From Blepharisma stoltei (Eukaryota; Ciliophora; Heterotrichea; Heterotrichida; Blepharismidae): a stretch of 64,000 nt of DNA. Positions 40,554-51,699 of this stretch are shown in pieces (positions within the stretch are counted from its first letter, which is position 1; every line of letters begins with the position of its first letter). The DNA lies in the NCBI GenBank assembly GCA_914767885.1, contig CAJZBQ010000031.1, positions 56,071-120,070 of the forward strand, read 5' to 3'. The position numbers and the translations under genes are program-made. The notes under the pieces were generated by a model. That model had not been told where the DNA came from and searched no databases. It was given only the letters and a program-made list of their open reading frames with translations.

Positions 40554-41558
40554 ATGGGAAACCAAATAGCAATTGACTTGGGGCCAGTCTATTTAGAAGC
40601 AAGTATTTTTATAGCGGCAGAGCCTGTTCCTGACTATACGACCTACTATATCTACTCTGCCAAGCACAACGGAACTTTTTATTTTGTTCGCCTTTTAAAA
40701 GCTGAAGTCGAAAGCTTCAAGTCTCACATTCTTTATTCAAAACTTACAAGAGATGATGTCCCAGTCCAAGTCACTGGGGTCAAATTTGACGATTTTCATC
40801 TCAGACTTGAGACGCTGTTTGATATCCAGGTCATTACTTCAGAAAAAACAAAATTCGCAGTAAAGGCATTGGATTTCTTTTGAAACAACAACAAAGAGTC
40901 ACTTTATCAATACAAAAACACGCAGCTGCCACAATCTGACGGGAGCATTTGTACGTCTGGAGACTTTGTAAAAGAGGCTATTTGTGAAGAAGCTCTGTTC
41001 CCATGTTTGCTGGTTAATGTTAGGTCAGGGATCAGTATTTATAGAGTCAACTCTTTAGAAGATTTTCATAAAGTGGGTGGGTCGAGCTTTGGAGGATCCA
41101 CATTTTGGGCTTTGTCGAAGCTGCTTTGTAACTATGAAACTCCAACAGATGCATTAGAGTCATCTAGAGATGGAAACAATGTATTAGTTGATATGACTGT
41201 AGGCGATATTTATGGAAGAGGCTATGACCAGATGGGTCTTCCTCACAACTTGATTGCCAGTTCTTGTGCAAAGTTACGAGAAAAACGAACAGACGAGACA
41301 GACCCAGCCAGCATTGCTAAGTCCTTGCTTATATTGTTTTGTTTCAATATGACACAGATCTCGTATATGCAGGCAGTTGTAGAAGGTATAGACAGAATTG
41401 CAGTCGTTGGAGACGCAATGCATACGACTTATGCCAATGAGCTGGCTCAGTATTGTATTGATTTTTGGAGTGCTAATAAGATAAAACTGATCCAATCTGA
41501 TTATGGGGCTTATTTTGGGAGTTTTGGAGCTCTCCTGAGGCAATTAGACAGAGTTTAG
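40554..41558 (+). CDS. Pantothenate kinase, eukaryotic type II
   Basis: The eukaryotic PanK fold is clear: an N-terminal phosphate loop (MGNQIAIDLGPVYLEASIF), then LVNVRSGISIYRV, VGGSSFGGSTFWALSKLL, DMTVGDIYG, LLILFCFNMTQISYMQA and IAVVGDAMHTT near the end. PanK phosphorylates pantothenate with ATP, the first step of coenzyme A synthesis. One in-frame UGA Trp (ALDFFWNNNKES). The family's usual N-terminal loop is DIGGT-like; here DLGPV is a noticeable change. 334 residues, no insertion. Confidence 0.87.
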
Positions 41559-41582
41559 ATGACATTAAATATTAATCTCGTA

Positions 41583-42330
41583 TTAAATAGATAAATACCT
41601 CATCTTCAAGCTTTCTTCGTGCTCTTTAGGAATCATTGGAATGATTTTGTCTTCTGTGCATTTTAGAACGATCACTTCTTCTTCGATTTCTACAAACCGG
41701 ATAATATAAAATCCTAGTTCCCTGAATAGAAATAAAATGGTGATGCTGAAGAAAAAGGACTCCAAGGAGTATGAAGCTGAAATAGTCACTTTTTTGGGAT
41801 TTGGGTTAAGTGATGCTTGCTATGAGGGAAGTTTTTGTTTCTCCCTGGAGGTTTTCTCTGTCCCTACAGGCTAGACAGGCTTGGTTTATCCCTTATTTTT
41901 TACTTATCGGTAATAAAGGGGAATCGGTGGCTCTAACTAGAGGGATAATCCTTAGGTGGGGTTATGCCAGATAGGCAGGCTAGTGGTATATCCGCTTAAA
42001 ACCTTTTAACACTTTTCTTAGCTAGCTCCCTTATCAAAATCTGGCATTCTTCATCTTTAATGCAAGACTGCAGCACAAATTTTTCATTGACGATCGTTTT
42101 CAGAAATTCCGTGTCTTTGCAGTTCACTTTTCTTTTTGAGAATAATTTTGAAATATAAGGCAACGCATCTTGGACTGGCTTATATTTGCATATACTTCCT
42201 GAGCTCTTAAGGTTATGCTTGATAAAAGCTTTCACTCCTAGGCTTACTCCTTTTAAATTGCCACAAAATATACATAATTTTTTATAATAATAATTTATAT
42301 ATAAATCCCTTTGATACCCAATTAAAATCA
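41583..42330 (-). CDS. Protein of unknown function, split by an IES
   Basis: Downstream of an unresolved start (an ATG near 42350 reads MELIIS then stops; an intron may follow), the frame gives CIFCGNLKGVSLGVKAFIKH and a helical part ending LAKKSV. Removing 41809-42008 continues NPNPKKVTISASYSLESFFFS to MRYLSI. The hydrophobic stretch LESFFFSITILFLFRELGFY could be a membrane helix. The CIFC pair at the N-terminus could bind metal. No family recognised. Confidence 0.55.
41809..42008. other. TA-flanked IES (200 bp)
   Basis: TA at 41807-41808 and 42007-42008. Contains a GC-richer block (41850-41990) of retroposon-like composition. Removal gives AKKSVNPNPKKV in frame. Confidence 0.6.
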
Positions 42331-42450
42331 AAGATTAACTTATAATTAATTCCATTTTAAATGAGGAATTTCTGCTATTTAGCCTAAATTACCGTTCTTT
42401 GAACCTATAAAAATTACTCCCTTTAAATTGACTAGAATTTATTTCCAGAT

Positions 42451-44583
42451 CTAAGGAGTTACCACTTTTAGTGACTTTTTTTTGTCGCCTTCAATAAAAT
42501 CTTTCACTTCTTTCGAAACGTAAAATATAGTGTTCATTTTAGATCCTGCCATTGTGTATAACTGCGAAGTAGGCTCTCCTTGGTACCCATAATACTCCTT
42601 TATGCTTTGATATTCACTGCTATCCTCGTCTAATTCTATAAAAACTTTATTTCCTCCTGTGTTCATTTCACTTGATTTCTGATCTTCAAAAGCTGGATTT
42701 GGACTTCTCGGTACGTGTATAGGCCCAATTTTGTGAAAGAGGGTCACAAAAAAGCCACCTGTATTCTGGTCATGAGGGAAAATCCTAGCACATTTTTGTA
42801 AATCTTCAGAAATCCCAACAGGGAACATAGAAGATTTGATTGATTTTATTGATTCAGGTACCTCAGACATAGAAGAATATTCAATAAGGCTGCCTTCTTC
42901 ATTTGGCCAGACCACTTTTCAACTGCCAAGCCCAGGCCTTACGATAAATCCAGGACAAATTTCCCTTAATTTTCCATGCAAGTCTACGATTTCTATATCA
43001 TTAGGATGCTGTCTGAGCATTTCTGAAACAACAGCTTCGTTTTCAATAGGATTTAAAGAACATGTAGAATAGCAAAAGAACCCTCCAGGCTTGCACAGTG
43101 AAAATCCTCTATTTAAAATCAAGGTCTGCAGCTTATGAAGCCCATAGGAGTCACTTATTTTCCAGCTCCTCCATTTATCAGGGCATTTTCGTATAGCTCC
43201 ATCCCCAGAGCATGGGACGTCACACAAAACCCTATCAAACTGATACCGGCTTTGCTTTGGGCCAATTCCAGGATAATGCTGAGCAGGGTGATTTGTAACA
43301 ACTAGACAATTTATATTAGTTCTGTGTAGCTGATGTACCAAAGTATTGGCTCTTTTGAAATCTACATCGTTTGCCACGATTAAGCCTTGTCCTTTCATAA
43401 GCTCAATGATGTGGGCTGTTTTTGAGCCAGGCGCCGCACACATATCTAGAATATGCATCCCTGGGGAGACATCAAGAACAAGCCCTGGGATCATGCTGAC
43501 CAATTCTTGGCGTGAGATTAAGCCACAGTCGTTAGCATTTTGCAAGAATGTTTGGAGATAAAATGGCTTCAGATGAAAAGGTTCCCTAAGGCGACTTTGA
43601 GGTAAGGGCTTTTATATGTGGATTTCTGGGAAGAAAATTTTGTATTATGTTTTACCTCTAAATATGGTTAAAAAGGTAGGAATAGGTGCTAGGGAAAGAT
43701 TGATAGACCGAGATAGCATGAAACTGATATTGTTTCTGTACTCATGGATTTTCAAATGGCTTTATGTATATATAATGTTTGGAGAGGTTTTATTCCTTCT
43801 ATGTACTTTAATCGTGACTTTTTAGTTGAAATCTGCCAGGAAAGAGAATTAGGATATCAAGGGACAGGCTCGATTTGAATAGGATTTAAAGAGTCATCAA
43901 TCAAAGATGACAGAAAATCAGGGCTTTTCAGTTGGTTTATTAAATTTTCATGTGTGCTATGCATAGGATTTATTCGGAAGGTGGTGGGAAGCGGAGTTTG
44001 GAGGGTTTCCCAGAATCTTTGAAATTCGTCAGCGGAAAATTCAAGTTGTAAAGAATAATAAGACCTCATCAAAGAGTTTTCTTTTTCTATTGTGAAGGAA
44101 TCTTCATTTTCAGCTGGCTCATTTGAAGATGCAGGAGCTGAAAGTTTTTTAAATTAATTAGATGATAAAGTGATAGTTTCTTCTGTAGGGAGGAATATCA
44201 GGACCTCCTTTTAAATCCCAAGTGATGATATCAGCAGCCATCTTGTCTAGCAATCATTCCAGAAACCACGCAAAAAGGCCAGAGAGATCTTTCACTAGCA
44301 TTACCTCGCCTGAGAGCTTGACTTCTAAGTGTGCTTCGCCTAAGGGCGACTCTCCTCAAGTGTGCTAAGCGGTAAAACTCCTATGCCCCTTATATCATTG
44401 AGTCACCTGTCTTACCCTATGCCATAAGCCATATTCGACATTGTGAATAAAGGCTCACCAGATAAACCGAAACCTATAATAAAATTCGCAAGAAGGAATG
44501 GTTTACTCCGAAAACCAATTCCTTACGCAGCCATTTTATTATTGTGAATTTGAAAGTTTCAATCTTTTATCTGGGGCTTCCAT
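42451..44583 (-). CDS. NSUN2/Trm4-like RNA cytosine-C5 methyltransferase
   Basis: The Rossmann-fold SAM motif LDMCAAPGSKTAHIIELM, DFKRANTLVHQLHR, the first catalytic cysteine region DVPCSGDGAIRK and the second, FCYSTCSLNPIENEAVV, are all present. The insert KWRSW...GLHKLQTLILNRG is typical of NSUN2/Trm4, which makes m5C in tRNA. The start at 44583 (MEAPDKRLKLS) is separated from the rest by a retroposon at 44148-44550; after removal it reads KLSAPASSNEPAENED. A second IES (43605-43810) is removed to give STKKSRLPQSRLREPFHLKP. UGA is Trp at WYPNSLSW and GSWKVVW. Confidence 0.9.
43605..43810. other. TA-flanked IES in methyltransferase gene (206 bp)
   Basis: TA at 43603-43604 and 43809-43810. 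Removal joins STKKSRL to PQSRLREP in frame. The ends share no strong inverted repeat. Confidence 0.68.
44148..44550 (-). mobile_element. Retroposon-like IES with TGAAAGTTT duplication in methyltransferase gene
   Basis: TGAAAGTTT lies at 44139-44147 and 44551-44559. On the minus strand the insert begins AATAATAAAATGGC and carries GTCGCCCTTAGGCGAAGCAC, the block shared with the 10321, 45112 and 46036 copies. Removal puts MEAPDKRLKLS in frame with APASSNEP. Confidence 0.82.
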
Positions 44584-45111
44584 TTTGTGTTTATTGTATA
44601 ATATATTGATGAAATGATAAAAGTATAATATTTAGAATTTAAATTTATTTTAATATAGATAATTTTTTTTATATAATATTTATAGATTTATATAAAGTTG
44701 TTTATGGAAGAGAGCTAGAATGCTAGACATTTTATTTAGTCAGAAATAGCTTGAATAATTATTAGTTTACTTCGACTAATCACTTTAATATAATTTATTT
44801 CTATTTTCAATATAAAATACCAATTGAATAGATTATCTTTAGCATTTTAATTTAATAATAAGCTATAATAATAAATTGAAAATAGATGGCTTTAATCCTA
44901 GTCGAACTGAAATCCAAATTTATAGTTTCAGTGTCAACCCTAAATAGCTTAAAACTTCAAGTAACCAAGTTCGAGATCGCTTCTGCAAAGAAGAATCAAA
45001 GCTAATATTTTCAATGCTATTTGTTCACTGTTACAATTTTAAAGTGCTGAACTCTCCTGGTAAGAATAAGATATCCTAAGACTAAAATAATGGCTGATTT
45101 AAGCTCAAACA

Positions 45112-45511
45112 TAAATAAAATGGCATTCGGTTCGAGTGAAATTAGCTCCGCTAATTTTCTCTCCCTCAAGCAATTTTATTTATGGGGTTAGGTTTTCTTT
45201 AGGGAACTTCTGGACAGCAATAGCAGTTGTACTTTGGCGGATAGCCAGGGCGCTGCTCCAAGTATATTAAGACACCTGGAGTTTTACCTCTAGCACACCC
45301 GAGGAAGGTGACCCTTAGGCGGAACACGCGCAGGAGCTGAGTTAAGGAAGGCAAGGTAACGCAGCCCGTCGAAGTCGGAACGCTATATTTGCTCGTGCCC
45401 TGGCGCAACGAAGCAGATCAATCCAGAAGTCTATATGTGTACAAATATGGTGACAGCTCTGGAAACGGCTACCCCGTAGTGGACGTTAAACGTTATAAAT
45501 TTTAATGATAA
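45112..45511 (+). mobile_element. SINE-like retroposon with perfect 17-bp target duplication
   Basis: TGATTTAAGCTCAAACA occurs at 45095-45111 and 45512-45528. The 400-bp insert starts TAAATAAAATGGC and contains GTGACCCTTAGGCGGAACAC. It ends in an AT tail with TGATAA units. This is the layout of a target-primed retroposon. Confidence 0.85.
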
Positions 45512-46035
45512 TGATTTAAGCTCAAACAGGCAAAATTGATAGTCAAGCTCTTAAATCAGAAAAATATTGCACTGAGATTGAGTGCTGCATCAGCAAGAGA
45601 AATCCATTTTCTGATATATCAAGAAGAGCCACTTTAGATATATAGCTTGGATTAAATATCCTCTACCAATAGATAGATTAGGACTTGCCCCTAAATAATT
45701 GGCATTAAGTAATTAATTAATTCTCTCTAAAAGTTTAAATTAGGGCTTGCCCCTCAAATAATGGGCATTAATTAACTAATCTATTCTACCAATTGAACAG
45801 ACAAAGAAGATTATATTTGCAGAGGGCTAATATGTATGAGCGAAATGTAGATCTAAATAATGCATCCCTAAAGTCCATCCTGAGTTCCTAATCAAATGCA
45901 ATTATTATATTTAGGCTAAATAAACTTCTGTTTCTTGTCAGCTTAAAGAGCTTCCGCTATATTTCTTTATAATATGCTCAAAATTAATACAAAAAATTAC
46001 TAATTGAATGGAATTAACTGATCATATTCCATCAT

Positions 46036-46477
46036 AATAATAAAATGGCTTCGGCGGATAGGGTAATTCACTCCGTGAATTCCCTCTCCTTCTCACCTGC
46101 TTTTATTATTATAGGGTTAGGTTTTTACACGTGGACTTCTGTACAAGGTGGTGTAAAATGGCGAGGGTCTTTTATCTCGCCAGCCTTATACAGCGTGTTT
46201 TACCTCTTTCCCCTGCTGATATGAAAGGCAGGACCCTTAGGCCGAACAGGCGCTGGAGGAAAGTCGGACAGAGCGAGGCAACGCGCCAAGCCGCTATTGT
46301 TTCCCGTACTTCTGGATTCCCAAATAGCTTCACGGGGATTAGAAGGAGTGAGCCGTACAGCGAGGCCCTACTCGAGTACGCGAGTAGCGACAAGACGGAG
46401 AAAAAATATGCCCTCGTGGCATTGTGCATCTAGGGGCCCAACTAGAGGTCGAGTTAAATTAATTAATATGATGATGA
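46036..46477 (+). mobile_element. SINE-like retroposon with perfect 17-bp target duplication and GAT tail
   Basis: TGATCATATTCCATCAT occurs at 46019-46035 and 46478-46494. The 442-bp insert starts AATAATAAAATGGC, contains GGACCCTTAGGCCGAACAGG and ends in (GAT)n. Same family as the 45112 copy, though much of the middle differs. Confidence 0.85.
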
Positions 46478-46621
46478 TGATCATATTCCATCATTATACT
46501 GTAATCATAGTCTAGCTTTAATTGCAACAGCTATGACGCATATTTTAAGGTTTATTGTTAAATTTTTTGGTCACAATAGGTCTGATCTCAGCTGAAGTAA
46601 AATAAAACTCTGTTAAATTAA

Positions 46622-49108
46622 ATGCTAAACACAGAAAATTCTCAGCGAGTCCTTCCTTCACCGGAAGAAATCTATAGTGACAGCTCATCAGAGTCTATGA
46701 GAGGCAAGTCTGCTCATGAAACTAAAGAAAATAGTTCAGGACTTCTCTCCCGCATCAGAGCGGTTCGAGCTTCTGCAGATGATTAGATTTAGATTAAATT
46801 ATAGCGGTTCTCTGGGAATTATTTCAGTCCTTCTCCTTCTTATGGATAGCTTCGTTGGCGCTAAGCGTTGTCCTCACACCAACTTTTTGCTTCTGAAGTC
46901 ACCAAAAAATGGTGATGTAGCAGGTCTAGCGGGGAGACAACCTTAACGATCAGTATCGAAGCCCCACAATCAGCTGAAAGGCTCCCTTAACCTCTGATAG
47001 GGCTCAAAAGTATGGGTGAGTCTTGCCTACTCATGGCCTGTCAGAGCCATATCGCAGGCTCGAGAATTGTAGCGTAGGACTTTGTGTAGGGTCATCTGCA
47101 GTAAGAAAAAAAGTCCTAAGGTCATCCTCTAAGCTAAAACCCACCCCAAAGAACTATCTCCATATAGCTCACCTTTCCGGCCCCTGATCAGCTCACGAGG
47201 ATTTCACGTAAGATCACCCATTTTAATAATTCTTCTGCAGATGAGGATTCTCAGGTTGAACTTGAGTATCACTATAAGCAGTTTCTAACAGCAATAATAA
47301 TCCATACCGTTCATTCAATCGCTGGACCAGCTTCTCTGCCTCTTTTGTTTTGGATTTATGGAAAGTACATTTGCACGAATATTGGTTTTGGGAATACCCG
47401 ATTTTACTATATGGAAGTCTTGATATGGATATGAACGGTGCAGATAATTTAAAGATCTTTTATTTTGATGGTTCTTGTCTTTGTGAGATTTTTTTTTAAT
47501 AAAACTATAGAGCTATTTGTAAAACGCAAGAAGAAATAGATTAAAAAATCTTGAAATAATTTACAAGCAAAAAGTCCCTAAAATAATAGCCTAAAACAAT
47601 TTGCAAAATAATCATGATTAGACATAGCAATAAGTAGATAAATATATTTAAAAATGCAAAAAAAACCCAAATGAAAAAATATGACCAAAAAAGTCTATGT
47701 TGGTAATTTACCATGAAGACCAGAATGGTGCTGATTATTGTATTTTGGTCTGTAAATACCAAAGATTTTGAACTATGACAGTGCTTAATTTTTACAAGCA
47801 TATGCACTCAGCTCCTAAGAATGACCCTTATTTCTTTAAAATACGGGTACTATACTGTTGATAGGTGGACGCTTATGGGGATGGAAATGATTCCTACAAA
47901 GAAGCTAGCAGGCGAGTTTTTAATTCATTCATGGCTTAGACTTCCAGTTGAAGTCATTGATCACGAACTAATTCAAGCTTTTAACAGGCTCAATAAGTCC
48001 CCATGCGATCTTTGCATGACTTTTGAAATGCCGCTTGCTGATTCATGCAAAGAGTGCATGGCTAACTCCCTATTTATGAAAATTGTTTTGGATAAAAGAT
48101 TATAAGTTATATTAAATTTATAAGTCAAAAATATTAAATAAAGAATGTAAGTATCAGGCTGAATATGGAATTGAGATCTTGCATAAAGATCCAGAACCTC
48201 ATAAAGGAAACGAATGCTATTCTACGATGATTCTAGCAAGACTTATGATTGAATTTGTTGTAGAGCATACTAAGATCCGGCTCGAAGTTATCATGCTTAA
48301 GCTTTTTGCTATTACTTATAGCCTGTTACCATTTTTGGTAAGATACCTTAAGCAGGACAAAATGCAAGGCACGGATCCTTTATTTATTATATTCGCTATA
48401 TGAAGCTCTTTCATGAACTTTAGGCTTAGTTATGGCTTTATCTTATTTATTTACATTGGCGTTTTTGATTTCAGACGAAAAAAAATGCTGATGGACCAAT
48501 GCTCAACCATGATTAGCGATAAGGAAATCATCGGGACGTTCTCTTATGAGCACAACACCCCATTGCTCAATATGCAAGACCCGAGAACAGTCGAGTCTTG
48601 ATATTCAATGAGGCAAGCTTTCTTAGATTTTGGGAGAAAATACACTTATCGGATTTTTTTGTATGCTGGCCTTGTGCTTGCTTTATGCTTCGTTATTCTT
48701 GTTTTTGTCTTGCTGCAGCTATTTAGCCCTCAGCAGAATATAAAGAGCAGTTCTTTTACGTCCATATTCTTTTTGACTATCATTTGTCTTGGATTTATCA
48801 TTCACATGATAATATCAGGAGTCGAGCTAAACCGTGCCTTTGCTGTGCATAGGGATTTATTGCTGAATATAATGGAATTATTAGTAAAAGAGTCTGATTA
48901 TAAGGACGACGATTGTACACAGTCGTCGTTGAAAATTCTTGAGCTGGAAATCAAAAAGCTTGAGCAAGATGAATTGCTGCGACCTATAAAAATCATGGGA
49001 GTCAGAACTGATTCTGTATTTTTTGCTAAAATGTTGGCTGTATTTTTTAGTGGGGTGCTTGCAATAGGACAACTGTATCTTAAAAGCAACTCAAATAATG
49101 TTATATAA
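46622..49108 (+). CDS. Multi-pass membrane protein, tandem paralogue A, split by three IESs
   Basis: A Ser-rich cytosolic N-terminus (MLNTENSQRVLPSPEEIYSD) leads to about seven hydrophobic segments: IAGPASLPLLFWIYG, LIWIWTVLIIVFWS, CLIFTSICTQLLRMTL, a pair around LLPFLVRYL and GFILFIYIGVFD, LYAGLVLALCFVILVFVLLQ, IFFLTIICLGFIIHMII, and FFAKMLAVFFSGVLAIGQLYL. A long charged loop before the last helix and its small-residue-rich sequence recall gustatory-receptor-like 7TM proteins, but this is weak. IESs at 46783-47231, 47441-47730 and 48065-48149 must go; each join matches paralogue B. The comparison with B makes the joins unusually secure. Confidence 0.78.
46783..47231 (-). mobile_element. Retroposon-like IES with perfect 13-bp duplication
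   Basis: CTTCTGCAGATGA at 46770-46782 and 47232-47244. The right end reads CACCCATTTTAATAA, so on the minus strand it opens TTATTAAAATGGGTG. Removal gives VRASADEDSQVELEYHYKQ, matching IRSQADEDTKVDLEYHYKQ in paralogue B. Confidence 0.88.
47441..47730. mobile_element. IES with imperfect 13-bp duplication
   Basis: GGTGCAGATAATT (from 47438) and GGTGCTGATTATT (from 47727) flank it. Only keeping the right copy gives IWIWTVLIIVFWSVN, aligned with LWLWTLLIIIFWSLN in paralogue B. Interior is AT-rich. Confidence 0.78.
48065..48149. other. 85-bp TA-flanked IES
   Basis: TA at 48063-48064 and 48148-48149. Removal gives CKECMAKYQAEYGIEI, the same length as CKEAMLKFQNDYGIEI in paralogue B. Confidence 0.85.
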
Positions 49109-49211
49109 GTCAGTATATAAATTTAATTCGTATTTTAATTATCTGATGCTTTAAGACTTTTCTTTTCTGACTCATCCTGATGCAGCTTTTTTATTAAAAT
49201 AAAAAAATATA

Positions 49212-51699
49212 ATGCTAAATAAAGAGAAAACTAACCAAGTTAGCCCAGCAATAGAAAGAAATAGTGCAGAAGAAACAGCCCAAATGTTTCCTAAAAGTAT
49301 TGAATATAATGAGAATAAAGAATATAATTCTGGCCTTATTTCTAGACTAAGAGCTATTAGATCTCAAGCAGACGAAGATACCAAAGTTGATCTTGAGTAT
49401 CACTACAAGCAGTGCTTTATTGCTTTAGCAATTCATTATGCACATATATTTTTAGGCCCTATCTGCATTCCTTTGCTGTGATGGCTTTTTGGAAAACCAC
49501 TGTGCACTAATCTCGGATATGGGAAAAGCAAATTTTACTGAAGAGAGTTCTCACTCTGGCTCTGGACTCTTTTAATTATCATTTTTTGATCTTTAAACTC
49601 TCAGGACTTTAGTCAATGGCAATGCTTGATTTTTACAAGTCTTTGCACTCAGTTTTTGAGGACAACCTTAATTTCTCTAAAATATGGGTATTTTACTATT
49701 GATAGGTGGAATTTGATGAGCATAGAGTTTATTGACTCTGAAAAGCTTAAATTTGAGTATATTATTACATGGATCAAAATTCCGACTGAAATTATTGACC
49801 ATGAGCTAATGCAAGCGGTTTATAGATTAAATAAGACTCCTAATGAGATTTGTGTATTATTTGATGTGCCACTGCCTGATATGTGCAAAGAAGCAATGCT
49901 CAAATTTCAGAATGATTATGGGATTGAAATCGTTCATAAGAACTTATGTCAGCATAAAGGCAATGAATGCATATCGACCTTTCTTTTTGCTAGAGCTATC
50001 ATTGACTATGTCGTCCAAGTGTGCGACACAAAATTAGAAGTTAATATTATTCGGCTGCTTGCTGCATTTTACTGTACTCTACCTTTTATGGTGACTTCAC
50101 CTGACGCCTATTTCATAACGACTATTTTTTTTTGGCCTATTTTTTTTAGCCTATTTTGTTTTGGCCTATTTTGTTTTGGCCTATTTTGTTTTGGCCCTTC
50201 TTTGCTGGCCTAATTTTTTTTGAGGTGAAAAAAAGTAGGCCAAAAAAATAGGTGAAAAAAAGGCCAAAAAAAATATACTGATTGCCCGATGATGGCGCTC
50301 AATGCGCCATCATCGGGCAATTTCTATAGTCGTTATGAATTAGTCGTCGTGTGAAGACACGACCTTTTATAGTCAGATACGTGATGTATGGCTCGATCCA
50401 AAATACTGATCCTTTGTTTATCATTTTTTCTATATATAGCTCAGTTCTGAACTACTATTTCGGCTCCTCTTTTATGATCTTTGTTTATATAGGAGTGTTT
50501 GACTTCAGAAGGAAAAAAATGCTGATGGACGAGTGCACTGCATTAATCAGCGACGTTGAAAATAAAAATACTTTCTCTTATGAGCACAGCATACCTCTAC
50601 TGAATATGAAAGATGTGAGAACAATTGAGTCGTGATATATTTTACCTACTACTTACTTAATTAGGTGGTTAGAGTCCACTTTGTTAAATCGGCTACCGAG
50701 GATCTCTCAAGGTGATTCATCCGCTTTGCGGTAACGTCTACTTTCCATCGTCCGTAGGGGGGTGCCTGGCTGTCACCTCCTCCTGTTGCAATGCAGTAGT
50801 TCAAGTATTGAGTTGGAAAGTTCCTGGGGCCTTGCTTCAGACCGCAGCGGCAAGGTTGCCTTCACAGAAAATTCAAAAGATAGATTTTCTGGCCAACTGT
50901 CGGCAAAAAGGAAAACTTGTAGCCCAGGCCGTAACCCCTGGTTTCACAGTGGGAATATGCCCGATGGGTCCAAAAGACCTTGCTAGGCAATCTCTTTCCA
51001 ATTTCTAAGCCTCCTCCCTCAAGGTAAAACCCAAGTTGGAAAATTGGTAAGGCTAGGCTCCTTACACCACAGAAATTGCTTACCTAGCATAGTTGCCTAT
51101 TTTCCACCTTTGTAAAACCTTGCCGATATGCTCGAAGATTGCATGGCCTCCGGCCATGCTTTAGCTGAGACACCATTTTTAATTATAATTCATGATATAT
51201 CATGAGAAACGTTTTTTTGGATTTCGGAAGAAAATACACATATAGGCTGTTTCTATACTGCGGTTTGGTGCTTCCTCTGTGCTTTGTGGCGCTAGGATTT
51301 GTGGTATTGCAGATTCTCAACTTAGTGAGTGGCATTTATAGCAGCTCTTTGGTCGGAATATTTTTTTTGATTATTGTCTGTTTAATTTTCATCATTTATA
51401 TGATCATCACTGGTGTAGAGCTGAATAGACTTTTTGCGGTGCATAGAGATTTGCTATTGAATATTATGGAATTTCTAGTAAAAGAAGGAGCCTATAAAAA
51501 TGATGAAACACTGCAATCTGCATTAAAAATCCTTGAGCTTGAAGTCAAAAAGCTTGAACAAGATGAGCTGCTTAGACCGATAAAAATTATGGGAATGAGA
51601 ACTGACTCAGTTTTCTTTGCGAAGATGCTGGCTGTCTTTTTCAGTGGTTTAGTTGCAATGGGACAGCTATATCTAAAAAATTCCGGAAGTGTGGTATAA
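49212..51699 (+). CDS. Multi-pass membrane protein, tandem paralogue B, split by two IESs
   Basis: Same plan as paralogue A, 104 bp downstream of its stop: Ser/Glu-rich start, about seven hydrophobic segments (FLGPICIPLLWWLFG, LWLWTLLIIIFWSL, CLIFTSLCTQFLRTTLISL, LYCGLVLPLCFVALGFVVLQ, IFFLIIVCLIFIIYMII, FFAKMLAVFFSGLVAMGQLYL). The charged loop ELNRLFAVHRDLLLNIMEFL and LLRPIKIMGMRTDSVFF is nearly identical to A, so it is under constraint. Removing 50093-50362 gives LPFIVRYVMYGSIQNTDP; removing 50641-51192 gives TIESWYIMRNVFLDFG. None of its insertions is shared with A, so all five entered after the gene duplication. Function unknown. Confidence 0.8.
50093..50362. mobile_element. TIR element with GGCCTATTTTTTT minisatellite arms, copy 2
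   Basis: CCTTTTATGGT (50082-50092) and CCTTTTATAGT (50363-50373) flank it, an 11-bp duplication with one change. Ends match copy 1 (TATTTCATAACGACTATTTT; GTCGTTATGAATTAGTCGTC). Arms hold tandem GGCCTATTTTGTTTT units, shorter than in copy 1. A palindrome (ATTGCCCGATGATGGCGC) is nested at about 50281-50322. Confidence 0.87.
50641..51192 (-). mobile_element. Retroposon-like IES with TGATATAT duplication (552 bp)
   Basis: TGATATAT at 50633-50640 and 51193-51200. The right end reads GACACCATTTTTAATTA, so the minus strand opens AATTAAAAATGGTGTC. Removal gives IESWYIMRNVFLDFG, aligned with VESWYSMRQAFLDFG in paralogue A. Confidence 0.82.

Larger units (their letters stand above)
44584..46621. other. 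Intergenic region with two retroposons and a local duplication
   Basis: No credible gene is present. Two SINE-like units occupy 45112-45511 and 46036-46477. A tandem duplication of about 65 bases lies at 45685-45780 (GGACTTGCCCCTAAATAATT, then GGGCTTGCCCCTCAAATAAT). The remaining sequence is AT-rich with short hairpins (44600-44880). Confidence 0.6.

Noticed and set aside
50712-51008. A 98-codon frame between the two halves of paralogue B
   Set aside because: It lies wholly inside the retroposon, whose removal restores the host gene. Composition is not gene-like.
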